A stretch of 34,850 nucleotides of DNA from Desulfovibrio desulfuricans (GCA_015062205.1 SUVB01000004.1:1-34850); one strand, 5' to 3'; shown: positions 26,501 through 34,801, counted from the stretch's first letter. The notes: generated by a model not told the origin, from the sequence alone. Numbers and translations are program-made.

Positions 26501-29500
26501 CGGGCGGTTCCGCTGACCGCGCCCATGTTGAAGGCGTTCACGCCCTCGTCGCCGTCCATTTTCACCGTGCCGCCGGAGATGCCTTCGGTCACGGTGATGG
26601 TGGTCTTCGACGCGCCGCCGCCCAGCGACACCTCACCGCCGCTGATGGACTTGACCGTGATGGCGTTGTCGCCGCCGTTGCCTTCCACATCCACCACGCC
26701 GCCGGTAATGGCGCCGAGGGTGATGGTGTCGTTGTCCGGGTCGCTGTTTGTGCTGCGGTCGAACGCTTCGCCGTAGGGCTGTTCCGCTGCCGTGACAAAC
26801 GCGAAGTTCTCGTCATCCGCCTCCGGCAGGCTGTCTTCCTTCTCCCAGCGGCCGCGCACATAGACTGCGCCGCCCGCAATGTCGCCCACCGCGATGGTGT
26901 CATTGCCCTTGCCGCCGAACACGGCCACCTGGCCGCCTGCGATGTCGCCCACGGTGACGGCGTCCGCGCCGCGGCCCGCGTCAATGATGAGCGTGCCGGA
27001 ATTGACGGCAGCGCCGTCCCCGTTCGCCACCGTGACGGCGTCGTCGCCCTCGCCGGTGCTGAGGGTGTAGGCGGCGTATTCCCTATAAGGATACTCCAAG
27101 GATGCCGTGCCGATATTGCCGCCTTTGACCAGCACCCGGTCACGGCCCTTGCCTCCGTAAACGTCCACCTTGCCCGCAGCCACGGCCTCGGCTTTGGCTA
27201 CATCGTCGGCATCCACTGCCACGGTGGAGCTCAGCCCGCCGTTGACGGTGATCATGTTGTCCCACTTGCCCTTGGCGGCCCTGGCGACATTGACGCCGGT
27301 GACGCGCTGGGCGTGGGCCGGGCCCGCGTCCGTATAGACGAGGGAGCCCGCGCTCGTGTGGAAGTCCACTTCAGCAAGCGCCGCGCCGCCCGTCACGGTG
27401 ACGTCGCCCACCGCCGCGGACGCGGTGATGGAGGTTGTCACATCGCTGGCCTTGACCTCGCCCGTCCAGCCGGCAACATCCAAATTCAGGGTTGCGCCCG
27501 CCAGCGCCTTGTTGCTGATGTCGCCGAGCCTGTTGTCCTCAAACAGCAGGACGATGTCGTACACACCCTGCTTGCTGTAGACGACCTGGATGCCCTGCTT
27601 GCTGCCGAGGGTGGTGTTGTTGCTCACCGTGCGTATGTAGTGCGCGTCAATGAGCTCGTCATCCTTCAGCATGTTCTCCCCGTCAACTGTGGCGACGAAC
27701 TTGCCCTTGACGGTGGTGTGGGGGCTGCCTTGATCCCCGATGGCGTCCGTGGTCAGCACCAGCGTGTCGTTGCCGCCGTTGAGGGTGATGACGTCATCGC
27801 CCGTGGACAGGTAGAAGGTGTCGTCGCCCTTGCCGCCGGTGACCACATCCCTGTTCACGCCGGTGTAGATCACCAGCCCGCCCGTGTAGAGCGCGGCGTT
27901 GAAGACATTGGCATTGACGGGGCTGGTGTTGCCCGGCGCGGAACGGACAATACGGCCGCCGCCCAACGTGAACTCCTCGATGCCGCCGCCCGTGATGTTG
28001 GCGACGGCCCTGGAGGCGTCGTCAGTATCCGCATAGGCGGCGGTGAATGAGCCGTCCGCCTGCATGGTGAGGTACAGGAGGTTGCCGCCGTCCTGGGCGG
28101 ACGGCAGCCGGGGGATGAACTCCAGCGCGTCCCCCGCGCCCGAACCGCCCCTGATCGCCAGCCGTGCGCCTTCGTCCACGGCGCCGAGATAGAACGTGCT
28201 GTTCTCGCCGCCCTCAAGGCTGAGGTTCGCGCCCGACGCGAGGCCGTCGGACAGGTAGAACGCCACGGCGCTGTCGGTGTGTTCGGCGTCGCTGTTGGAA
28301 TTTTGGCTGACGTAGCGCGAGACGCCTTCAAGGTACAGGCCCGCCTCGCCTTCCGCGTCGGCAATGCGCGCCGCGCCGGTCCAGTCTCCAAAAGCGTAGA
28401 GCCTGCCGCTCCGGTCGAAATCCAGCGTGTTGGGCATGTCGGCGTTTTGCAGGACCAGCGTGTTCACGCCCGCGCCGCCCTTGAGGGCCAGGCTGCCGGA
28501 ACCCGACAGGGAAGAAAGGGGAAGGTTGCTGAGGGTGAACACGTCGTCGCCCGCCCCGCCGCCGAGCGTCAGATCCCGGCCGGAAGCCGTGAAATCCGTT
28601 CCGCCGATGGTGAAGCTGTCGTTGCCGGAGCCGGTCGTCACGGCCAGCCCGTTTGCCTGCCAGCTTTCGTCAACCTCCACGGCGGCGGCCCGGGCGGCAT
28701 TGCTCGCCAGCGTCACGCGCTGGAAGTTGGTGAGCGCGCCGGAGGTCTGGCCGTTGTGGCTGAGGGTCATCCCCTCGCCCAGGTGGAGGGTGGCGCCGGC
28801 CAATTCCACCATGAGGGTATTGCCGCCCCCCGAGTTGCCGCCGCCGTCGAGCGTCAGCCGCTCCTCAGCCGTCGCGCCGCCCGTGAAGGCCCCGTCCACA
28901 ATGACGGTGTTGCCGCCCGCAGCCGCGCCGGTAACGTGGTCGTTGCCGCCGCCGGTGCGGTAGGCGGCGCCGCTGGCGTAGGAGGTCAGATCCACATGGT
29001 CGGCCGCCGCCGTGCCCTCGAATGCCTCAACGCTCCTGACCTTGGCCACCACGGTCGCGCCGCCGGCGGCCTTGTCCGTGAGTTCAAAATGCTGGGTGTC
29101 GGTGCCTATGATTTTCACGCCGTCGCGGAACCCGTCAAAGCGCAGGGTGTCCGTGCCGTCGCGGGCTATGATGCCGATCTCGCCGGTTCCGGCCGCGAGC
29201 CCCCGGACGACGAAGAGGTCGTCGCCGGAGCCGCAATTAATGAGGGTTTTGCCGTCGCCGCCGAGCTGTTCCAACTCAATGCGGTTGCTGCCGGAGCCGG
29301 GCATGACAGAGGTGTAGGAACCGGCCTCGCCGCCGGAGACGCCCCGGATCAGGATGGTGTCGTCGCCGTCGCCGCCAAGCACGCTATCCGACGCCACGGC
29401 GGTGATCTTGTCGTCGCCGGCGTTGCCGGAAATGAACGCGTAGCCGAAGGCGTCGCTCAGCGTGTCGGCCTTGGCGCCGCCGATGATGGTCTGCCCCGCC

Positions 29501-32500
29501 ATGGTGGTGCTCACGTTCCAGGGCAGGTTGTTCTTGCCGGGGACGCTGCCGTCAAATACGCCGTTCTCGTCGAAAAGGGCGCCCTGTATCCAGCGCACGT
29601 CGCTCACGTCGGCGTTGAGCAGCCTCATGGTGACCTTTTCGCTGGTCTTGTCCGGGTTGGTCCAGACGATCTGCACATCCGCGTTGACCTTGGTGACGCT
29701 GCGCTCCCAGCCGGAAAGCGCGCTGTCGTCGATGCAGTCGGTGGTGCCCTCGCTGTTGTTCAGGCGGGCGTAGTCCGTAACCGTAATGGTGCCGCCCCGT
29801 GCCTCGGCCGTCACCCGGATGATGTTGGTGCCCTTGCCGGTGGTGAGCGTGTCGCTGCCGCCGTCGGCCACCAGCGTGTCGTCGCCCGCGCCGCCGATGA
29901 GCGTGTCATTGCCCGCGCCGCCCGCGAGCATGATGCCGGCGTTCAGGAGGCGGGCGTCCAGGCTGTCGTTGCCCGCGCCGCCGTCATACGCCTCAAAGCC
30001 GGTCACGCCCACGGCCACAGTGTCCGCCGCCGCGAGGGAGGTTCTGCCGTTGACGGTCACGGTCTGCTTCAGCCCCTTCTGCGTGAAGGTGGTCAGGCCG
30101 GCCTGGCCGCCCACGGCATCGTGGCTTTCAAACACAATGGTCTGGTTGCCCGCGCCGAAGGAGAGCGTGTCCTGGCCTTCGCCGCCCGCCAAGTGGCGGG
30201 TGGTCGCGCCGTCCTCCGTGGTCTGGTAGTCCTCCACCGTGGCGAGCACGGCCTCCGCGTAGTCGTCGCCCTCGCCGGCGTCAATCTTGTCGCTGCCGCC
30301 GCCGCCGTAAATGACATCGTTGCCGGAACCGGCCTTGATTGCATTGTTGCCGGCATTGCCGGTGATGGTCATGTCGTGCGCGGCAAAGCTCACGTCAAGG
30401 CCGATGTCAGCCTTGCCGCCGCTTTCCATGGACACCGCGCCGAAGGTCCCGGCCACGGAGTTGAGGCCTTCGGCATCCGCGAACGCCGCAGGCGTTTTGC
30501 TGAGGATGAGGGTATCCGCGTGGTCGGCCTCGTCATTGCCGGCGGCGTTCACGGTTTCGCTGCCGTAGTAGTAGACCACGTCCGCGCCCGCGCCGCGGGT
30601 GATGGTGTCCTCGCCGCCCTTGCCGTCAATGCTGTCGCCAAAGGCGCCGGCCGTGAACTCCTCGGCAGCGGTGAGATTGCCGCCGTTGCCCGCGCCCGTC
30701 ATGGAGACGGCGCCGCCCATGTTGACGACGTGCTCCACATTCCTGAAGGTGGTACCCAGGTTGACGTGGACGCCGTAGGTCTGCACGGTGTCGTCACCGC
30801 CGTTGGCATCCTCGCCCTGCACCTGGTCCGCGCTGTTGCGCACGTAGTAGAAGTCGTTGCCGGCCCCGCCCTTCATGGTGGCCGAGCCGCCCTCGCCCGC
30901 GTCAATGGTGTCGTCGTAGCGCGTGCCCGTGAGCTGGTTGCGGCCCGCGTTGCCCGTGATCTTCAGGGCGTTTTCGGCCCCCCGGTACGCACTCGCGACG
31001 GTGCTGAGGTTGGAGCCCGTCACGCTGAGGGCGGCCGAACCCAGCAGCTCCACCGAGCCCACGTCGCCGCTGATGCGGGAACGGACGGTTCTGTCGGCAT
31101 CCGTATAGGTGGAGACAAAGTCCACATTGGCGGTGGCGCGCACGGTGTCGTACACCTTGTTGCCCGCAGCGTCCGTGACGGTGTTCGCGCCGCCGCTGAC
31201 CACATCCTGCGCGCTGTCGATGTAAAAGACATCGGCCTTGCCGCCGCCGGTCATGGTGTCGTTGCCCTTGCCGCCGTCCAGCGTGGAGGCCACGCCGTCA
31301 CCCGCCTTGAGCACGTCGCCGTAGTCCGTGCCCACGAGGTAGGGGGCGTCGGCGGATGTTGTGGCGGTGATGCCCGTCCGCTTTTGGGCGTCAGGCGCGC
31401 CGAGGTACTTCACGCCGTCGATGCGATCCGCATCAAGCCCAAGGTAGGCCGCCCACGCTTCCTTATCTTTACCGGCGCCGTTTTCCACATCATAGTTGAT
31501 GTAGATGTAGTTCTTGGCGCCCGCACCGCCGACGCCGAGGCGTATCTCGTCGCTCTTCTGGTAGGTGTAGAAGTGGTTCATGCCCGAGCCGCCGCGCAGG
31601 GTGTCGCCGCGCTCGCCCGCCGCGTTGGCCGTGCCGCGCAGCACCACCTCCGTGGTGACGGCGCTGGCGTCAATGTCGTTGGCAAGGCTGTTGCCCGTGG
31701 CCGTGCGGGAGATGCCCTCGGAGGCGGCCTTGATGTCGTCGTTTTCCTTCAGGATGAAGTGCTCCACATTGTCGCCCAGCGCGTAGTCGCGCGTCCAGGC
31801 TTCCACCGTGTCCGAACCGGCGTTGGCATTCTCCCTGATGGCGGTGTTCTCGCTGCCCACCACATAGTAGTCGTTGCCCGCGCCGCCGGCCAGGCTGTTC
31901 ACGCCCGCGCCGCCGTCGTCAAGCACGTCGCCCAGGTTGCCGCCGGTGAGCGTGTTGTTGCCCGCATTGCCGACGAGGGTGGTGGCCACCGTGGTTTTGG
32001 CCGTGGCCGAAAGGCTCGCGTCGCCCTGCAACTCCACACGGTCAAGCACGGCCTTGCTGAAGTTGCCCGCGTTGAGGTTCACCGTGGCGTGGGCCAGCAC
32101 GACGTTTTTGCCGCCCGCGTCAATGATGGTTTCGCCGCTGTTGCGCACCACGAACGTGTCCGCCTTGCTGCCGCCCTCCAGGGTGTTATTGCCGGACACG
32201 CCGTCCAGCGTGCTGCCCAACGACTCGTTGCCCCTGAGGTAGTTGTTGAGGCTGTTGCCCGTGGCCACCGTAGCGTCGCCCACAAGGTGCAGCGCCTCCA
32301 CGTTGGCGGCGTTGCGCAGATCATAGTCCCCCGTGCTGACAATGGTGTCATTGCCGGCGGTATCCACAATCTTGTCCTTGTCGGTGTAGACGAAATAAAG
32401 GTCGTTGCCCGCGCCGCCGTCCAGCGTGTCCGGTGCCTCGTCCGCCGCCTTGCCGCCGTACAGCGTGTCGTTGCCCGCGCCGCCCCAGAGGTAGTTGGCG

Positions 32501-33732
32501 TATCTGTTGCCCTTGAGCTCGTTGTCCAGCTGGTTGCCGTAGGCGTCGGCAGCGTGCTCAGTGTCCGTGCCGTCCAGCAGGGTCAGGTTCTCCACGTTGG
32601 CGCCAAGGGTGTAATCAATGAACGAATACACATGATCCGTGCCCTGGTTGGCGGCCTCCGCCACCACGTCGTTCACGTTGCGGACCACGAACTGGTCATC
32701 GCCCTTGCCGCCCGCCAGGGTGTCGGACTTGTCGGTGCCGTAGTCCGTCGTGCCGGACAGCTTGCCGTCGCCGCCGTCGAGAAAGTCATCGCCGTCGCCG
32801 CCGTCGAGGGAGTCATTGCCTCCCATGCCGACGATTTTGTTGCCCAGCGCGTTGCCCGCGATGGTCTGCGAGAAGTCGTTGCCCTTCACGTTCTGCGTCA
32901 CCATGCTGCCGTCAGCCTGAAGCACGATGTTCTCAATGGCCGACATGCTGTCGTTGCCGCCATCAGATGTGGAACTCGAACTCAGGTCGAGGTCGGCAAT
33001 CTGGGAGACGACCGTGTCATTGCCCTCGTTGGGCGCTTCCACGATTGTCGTGTTCTTGGCGGATTGCGTGCCGAGCCGGCGCACGTAGTACACATCGCTG
33101 CCGTCGCCGCCGACCATGGTGTGCTCGCCGCCGTACCCGTAGATATAGTCTCTGGCGACGGAACCGCTGATCTTTCCGCCTTCGTTGTCTGCGGCAGCCT
33201 CAATGATGCCCGCGCCGTCCAGAGGGGCGACGTCCAGATTGCCGCTGAAATTGGAAGGCTCGCGCACCGGGGTTTCGATGACGCCGGCGGCCTTCTCCAG
33301 CACCCAGTTGCCGGCACGGCCCGTCACGTCCGTGGAGGCCGCCACGTCGGCACGGGTCAGGGCCGCCAGGCGCTGGATGAAGCTCTGACCTGCCGCCCCC
33401 TGGGCCGTATTGCACGAATAGAGCAGGATGTCGCCGTCCTCGGTGAGGTAGTTGCCGATTTTGTCCAGTATGGCCGCGCTTTCATCCAACGCGGCCTGAT
33501 CGACACGCCTGCCGCCCAGCGTGACGGAACCCGCCGCGCCGTGGGCATAAATATGTACCGCGCTCACCGGTTCGGTGAGGGTGGCCAGCGCCGCGTCCAT
33601 CTGCTGAAATGCGGCGCTGTTGTTCTCAAGCACGAAGACCTTTGAGCCTTCGCCGACGCTGAGCTCCAGGGCGGATTTCAGCTCGCCGGCCCCGGCCACG
33701 GAAGCGTCAACGAAGAAGACTTGTTGGCTCAT
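20551..33732 (-). CDS. Giant RTX-type adhesin with N-terminal DUF4347 domain
   Basis: This 4393-residue surface protein is the likely main substrate of the type I system encoded downstream. The ATG (33730-33732) has a perfect AAGGAGG five bases upstream. Residues ~3-168 are a DUF4347 domain with IYAHG (His64) and LLYSC (Cys107), then TRADVAASTDVTGRAGNWVLE. From ~195 to ~1320 many RTX-like GGxGxD repeats occur (GGNDSLDGGDGDDFLDGG at ~304-321; GGAGNDTLYGG), which bind calcium and fold outside the cell. Residues ~2235-2430 hold a different IxGGxVxVxGG repeat, and ~3470-4160 two copies of a ~345-residue module. There is no N-terminal signal peptide; the C-terminus (DGRYKYVA) should carry the uncleaved export signal. 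No LapA-type retention module is seen. The frame is intact over 13.2 kb. Confidence 0.93.
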   Translation of the reverse strand: MSQQVFFVDASVAGAGELKSALELSVGEGSKVFVLENNSAAFQQMDAALATLTEPVSAVHIYAHGAAGSVTLGGRRVDQAALDESAAILDKIGNYLTEDGDILLYSCNTAQGAAGQSFIQRLAALTRADVAASTDVTGRAGNWVLEKAAGVIETPVREPSNFSGNLDVAPLDGAGIIEAAADNEGGKISGSVARDYIYGYGGEHTMVGGDGSDVYYVRRLGTQSAKNTTIVEAPNEGNDTVVSQIADLDLSSSSTSDGGNDSMSAIENIVLQADGSMVTQNVKGNDFSQTIAGNALGNKIVGMGGNDSLDGGDGDDFLDGGDGKLSGTTDYGTDKSDTLAGGKGDDQFVVRNVNDVVAEAANQGTDHVYSFIDYTLGANVENLTLLDGTDTEHAADAYGNQLDNELKGNRYANYLWGGAGNDTLYGGKAADEAPDTLDGGAGNDLYFVYTDKDKIVDTAGNDTIVSTGDYDLRNAANVEALHLVGDATVATGNSLNNYLRGNESLGSTLDGVSGNNTLEGGSKADTFVVRNSGETIIDAGGKNVVLAHATVNLNAGNFSKAVLDRVELQGDASLSATAKTTVATTLVGNAGNNTLTGGNLGDVLDDGGAGVNSLAGGAGNDYYVVGSENTAIRENANAGSDTVEAWTRDYALGDNVEHFILKENDDIKAASEGISRTATGNSLANDIDASAVTTEVVLRGTANAAGERGDTLRGGSGMNHFYTYQKSDEIRLGVGGAGAKNYIYINYDVENGAGKDKEAWAAYLGLDADRIDGVKYLGAPDAQKRTGITATTSADAPYLVGTDYGDVLKAGDGVASTLDGGKGNDTMTGGGKADVFYIDSAQDVVSGGANTVTDAAGNKVYDTVRATANVDFVSTYTDADRTVRSRISGDVGSVELLGSAALSVTGSNLSTVASAYRGAENALKITGNAGRNQLTGTRYDDTIDAGEGGSATMKGGAGNDFYYVRNSADQVQGEDANGGDDTVQTYGVHVNLGTTFRNVEHVVNMGGAVSMTGAGNGGNLTAAEEFTAGAFGDSIDGKGGEDTITRGAGADVVYYYGSETVNAAGNDEADHADTLILSKTPAAFADAEGLNSVAGTFGAVSMESGGKADIGLDVSFAAHDMTITGNAGNNAIKAGSGNDVIYGGGGSDKIDAGEGDDYAEAVLATVEDYQTTEDGATTRHLAGGEGQDTLSFGAGNQTIVFESHDAVGGQAGLTTFTQKGLKQTVTVNGRTSLAAADTVAVGVTGFEAYDGGAGNDSLDARLLNAGIMLAGGAGNDTLIGGAGDDTLVADGGSDTLTTGKGTNIIRVTAEARGGTITVTDYARLNNSEGTTDCIDDSALSGWERSVTKVNADVQIVWTNPDKTSEKVTMRLLNADVSDVRWIQGALFDENGVFDGSVPGKNNLPWNVSTTMAGQTIIGGAKADTLSDAFGYAFISGNAGDDKITAVASDSVLGGDGDDTILIRGVSGGEAGSYTSVMPGSGSNRIELEQLGGDGKTLINCGSGDDLFVVRGLAAGTGEIGIIARDGTDTLRFDGFRDGVKIIGTDTQHFELTDKAAGGATVVAKVRSVEAFEGTAAADHVDLTSYASGAAYRTGGGNDHVTGAAAGGNTVIVDGAFTGGATAEERLTLDGGGNSGGGNTLMVELAGATLHLGEGMTLSHNGQTSGALTNFQRVTLASNAARAAAVEVDESWQANGLAVTTGSGNDSFTIGGTDFTASGRDLTLGGGAGDDVFTLSNLPLSSLSGSGSLALKGGAGVNTLVLQNADMPNTLDFDRSGRLYAFGDWTGAARIADAEGEAGLYLEGVSRYVSQNSNSDAEHTDSAVAFYLSDGLASGANLSLEGGENSTFYLGAVDEGARLAIRGGSGAGDALEFIPRLPSAQDGGNLLYLTMQADGSFTAAYADTDDASRAVANITGGGIEEFTLGGGRIVRSAPGNTSPVNANVFNAALYTGGLVIYTGVNRDVVTGGKGDDTFYLSTGDDVITLNGGNDTLVLTTDAIGDQGSPHTTVKGKFVATVDGENMLKDDELIDAHYIRTVSNNTTLGSKQGIQVVYSKQGVYDIVLLFEDNRLGDISNKALAGATLNLDVAGWTGEVKASDVTTSITASAAVGDVTVTGGAALAEVDFHTSAGSLVYTDAGPAHAQRVTGVNVARAAKGKWDNMITVNGGLSSTVAVDADDVAKAEAVAAGKVDVYGGKGRDRVLVKGGNIGTASLEYPYREYAAYTLSTGEGDDAVTVANGDGAAVNSGTLIIDAGRGADAVTVGDIAGGQVAVFGGKGNDTIAVGDIAGGAVYVRGRWEKEDSLPEADDENFAFVTAAEQPYGEAFDRSTNSDPDNDTITLGAITGGVVDVEGNGGDNAITVKSISGGEVSLGGGASKTTITVTEGISGGTVKMDGDEGVNAFNMGAVSGTARVEARGYHNSVNTFNIESAAAGTVVALYGDGGNCNLDGNTDTLNFIGTATGVKADFDAGVIVSPLDGISPLPGYAAIGLSGVEVVNGTALADEFVLEGFIGSKLTINGMGGGDSFTACDWDGCIGSGSYGHNTWPGFVQQVTVNFTGGGNTATVGLVDAKSDDGKQQSRLTVSGDGKKDADGKGDTLVIDGTAAIDGMTPTGVSFELNGYGQLTGADLKDGEPQLGSLMFCSWDGQATQGTGTASHVVTTNIYNYALKAASGSYNILDAHAYKGAVTLSADNGANTFIGGGSTATRMTGGSGSDTFRLTGNVGLVDGGEGRDTVNLFDQNGTSYTLAGSGDALTLSGGVAATLRNIEEIQFKAGTTLTLNAAAGIPVITLAADAGRKDTLHLGANMAGNTVNVNGFNLADDVITGGTLTGTTQDGETTIRTYSLTGGGSVDVILHGVQDHSADSTGDVRSLTGGAVYFGSAHADTVTLSLGATGSFVDLKGNDEAGGEETLTVTLDGAQPHYGASTLRSSGGMAAGATSVLAVDNAGFGGGATLAFKNTGGVATLSSITLKDGSAVHKAELATSGFTAYRGTTAADAVTATAGGALTYETGGGADNVTAGSGNDAITVTTLVTGTNINTGSGTDTICIKGVEDHQYDSGTTLFKATGRGILSFAGDTPVQMAIWNSGTRADITMAGHEFQDLTLNGFTQFAGSGGNDAFTFASWANNPTFDGGDGDDTAEFRYLGNMADKKFAVFQVGSASGDIQVQRGYRGNTVGSYVIESGYVTLKNMETLQGTAGIRDMFRIKELNSATAAPTYKAASNGECDNVRIRGIAAATKANAVTLKAEGSADRGSDMEVSFFGSYGDEDHTIQGVRLELKKDDVWAVLGDLGYNVYAAAANTSKKQARLDLTGVYGLGGTDAKDMFVLHSDYDDFFAGDPDYALVLDGGTGVDVFTMAAPETGTAWGNQTLTFGAGDDAKGAWLTNAGNHTTRFISVEQFNIVGDSVTLQSRVNNSEADGVFVLDGDTIVTADALAADGTVTVNFSGGVTVGAGKTFTYTGSATKADTVTLGEVSGGTKFDKRETNPTRYLKMDAGAGAGDVLTLHAGVAADGEDKDVAVHIDGKGNVVALGWGEKTITDYTYSASYMARQNRQHVLLSGFETIVGDSAYGTQFRISDELASDLTLTGMSTSQLQGSERDFFAINTVKAGHTLKLNSQNGALKLNKKTDNSIIATVHMDAGDSANNRVTFAKANAAATYGTVDYGKVKTFVGNDPDEAKSDTDNKGTNIFEYTTKQAVSGTVLNLGLSSGEQYGSELWQLNIGASDAAVRAMDKVVFRTAEEDATTYRLVGDDEQGALSLNGNVNLDFSGMANGGAVDFSNGLSLGFITVTDTEENEWTMTPTGALTFTGSATGADRVTLGELVVGTEFHSKETNPTRYLKMDAGAGAGDTLILAGGSDNSRDVSVHIDGSGSVVGLGYGEDADAASDAKQNVLLSGFEEISGGSVTGTQFRVIGELERNLTLKAATLSDGGSFSEGNTFAVNTVKAGAVLTIADASAYDVLKLNKKTDDDITATVHMDAGNSANNRVTFAKANAATTYGTVDYGNVKRFVGNVYNTPYSHADNKSMGTNVFEFTTAAYGDLALGLTTGRHYGSEWTQLNVGEGGSYASILAMDRDVFRTADGSSAGYNLTLEENATLTLRGDMNLDLSGMANGGAADFSNGLNFLGEVWKNDEPVQGTTGTLSFTGSADGADTVTLGELSGLSTTSILLSVSGGDGDGVEDVLTFTTGGHVRFNAAGAIYQVHYAAHPEIANTAKNVNLSGFEKVTCNSGLVFDARSTTTKAMTFEGGIAQDTYCINKTNNITIVDEDFTVGDKVVLFGFASGDNALARTAAGDKTTFEGLRFAFDGGMLTVTSAEANVNARKTFLTFDMGNPATYQENAADLLTFANGDSQSSNLLAGAIDLSSLVTNFEHAVDDDGKATLTLADGRYKYVA
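21240..23320 (-). repeat. Tandem ~1.03-kb coding repeats in the adhesin 3' part
   Basis: Segments about 1020-1047 bp apart match strongly: GCCGTAGTCCACCGTGCCGT occurs at 21721 and 22741, and CGTCCATCTTCAG...AGCGGGTGGGGTT at 22206 and 23253. In protein they give two ~345-residue modules (about 3815-4160 and 3470-3815) sharing ETNPTRYLKMDAGAGAGD, NNRVTFAKANAA.TYGTVDYG and LDxSGMANGGAxDFSNGL. Further partial copies flank them. Such modules are typical stalk or ligand-binding units; copy number may vary between strains. Confidence 0.85.
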
Positions 33733-33737
33733 TACAA

Positions 33738-33744
33738 CCTCCTT
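33738..33744 (-). promoter_or_regulatory. Consensus ribosome binding site of the adhesin gene
   Basis: AAGGAGG on the minus strand, five bases before the ATG, is the strongest ribosome binding site in the window and fixes the adhesin start. Confidence 0.85.
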
Positions 33745-34195
33745 GGTTCATGCTCCAATCCGGTTGGGACAAAAACCAAACGCGCCGCAGGCGTTTCGCG
33801 GCCGGGGCCCACGCCCCCCGTCAGCACGCCTTCCGGCTCTATTACCCGCAGTCCTCCGCCGCACAGAGGCGGCAAGGGGCTTCGGCGTTTCACAGGACGC
33901 CGGAAAAGACCGGCCCGGCGGGTCGATCCTCCCCAGCGTGTTGCTCGGCCGTCTGGACGGCCCGGGGCATGATTGCACCGGGCGGCAGCGCTCGCGCGCC
34001 CCGGCGGCCGACCCGTCAACAAACCTCAACAAGTACCCTGTACCTTCAGGGCCGTCCGGCGTATCCAGCCGGAATGCGGCCCGAAGCCTCGCGGCGGCGA
34101 ATCATCCGCCCCCGCGCGTTCACGGGCTTTCCCGCCCGCGAATCCCTGACCGGCCGCCCGGCGCGCACGCGCAGCCACGGCAGCCGGTAAATCTC
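33745..34195. other. Long GC-rich leader/intergenic region before the adhesin gene
   Basis: No protein gene is supported in these ~450 bp. Several small hairpins can form, for example GGCGT/ACGCC at 33884-33888/33897-33901 and CCGCC/GGCGG at 33856-33860/33868-33872. No convincing sigma-70 promoter was found for the adhesin on the minus strand; the region has the right place for promoter and leader control. Confidence 0.4.
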
Positions 34196-34801
34196 TCATG
34201 CACGCGCCTTCCTGGCGAAGGTCGAATACGGCATGCCGCACTGTGCGGCAGCCTTGCGGCCGCTCATGCGGCCCTCCAGCCACGCGGCCCGGGCTTCTGC
34301 AAAGCCCTCGGGCAGGGGAGCGGCGAGCCTCCCCACGCGCTCGCCCCGCGCAATCCGGCGCTGGAAGCCCTCTCGGGCCTTGCGCGCGGTGAAGGCCTGC
34401 CGGAATTTGACAATGGCCGACGCAGCCTCAGCACTCAGGCGCAGGTAGGGGGACACCTCGCTGCGTACGAGCCTGCCCGTGCTGCCGAGCCGGACATGCA
34501 CGCCCCGGCGCGCAAGCTGCCCCAGCAACTCCACGGCCTGCCCAAAATCGTCCGCGAGGTGCGTCTCCCGCAGTACGCACAGGGTGTCCCCCGGCTTCAG
34601 GGAAGCAAGGCAGGCCGCCAACTGCGGGCGCGCGCTGCCGGCATTGTCCCTGTACGCGGCATCCGGGGTAATGCGGGGAAGGAAACCATCTTTCGGCTTT
34701 TCCACCCCCACAACAGGCAGACAATCTCCCGGCCAACTGACACAGGTACAAACAGCAGCTGACGCCGGCAAAAACACTGCCGCTGAACAGCAGCACGTCA
34801 T
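34196..34801 (-). CDS. Serine-recombinase-like protein, probably catalytically inactive
   Basis: The 201 residues follow the layout of resolvase/invertase proteins: YRDNAGSARPQLAACL and LKPGDTLCVLRETHLADD (compare family DKxSGxxRPxL and GDTLVVxxLDRLxR), a long helix with VKFRQAFTARKAREGFQRR, and a C-terminal HTH (GFAEARAAWLEGRMSGRKAA, then GMPYSTFARKAR). Ser22 in CVSWPGD may match the catalytic serine, but the preceding arginine is Cys20, and the two catalytic arginines of the LDRLxR segment read His81 and Asp84. Recombination activity is therefore unlikely; DNA binding could remain. No ribosome binding site precedes the ATG, and the frame stays open to the window edge, so the true start may lie outside; GTG codons at 34711 and 34705 are alternatives. 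It lies upstream of the adhesin on the same strand. Confidence 0.6.
   Translation of the reverse strand: MTCCCSAAVFLPASAAVCTCVSWPGDCLPVVGVEKPKDGFLPRITPDAAYRDNAGSARPQLAACLASLKPGDTLCVLRETHLADDFGQAVELLGQLARRGVHVRLGSTGRLVRSEVSPYLRLSAEAASAIVKFRQAFTARKAREGFQRRIARGERVGRLAAPLPEGFAEARAAWLEGRMSGRKAAAQCGMPYSTFARKARA

Noticed and set aside
28279..33645. A 1788-codon open frame on the plus strand, antisense to the adhesin, with others at 20188-22947 and 23071-25668
   Set aside because: These are mirrors of the Gly/Ala/Asp/Thr-rich, high-GC adhesin codons, whose reverse complements rarely make stops. Translations are low-complexity and rich in His, Val, Arg and Ala, with no family pattern, and the opposite frame has a perfect ribosome binding site and clear domains.
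33745..34022. A known riboswitch (c-di-GMP or cobalamin type) in the adhesin leader
   Set aside because: Hairpins exist, but the conserved core sequences of these classes could not be found by eye.
33732..34190. Small open frames (about 85-146 codons) on both strands upstream of the adhesin
   Set aside because: They are Arg/Pro/Gly-rich GC-driven frames without ribosome binding sites or known patterns; the region is better read as leader DNA.
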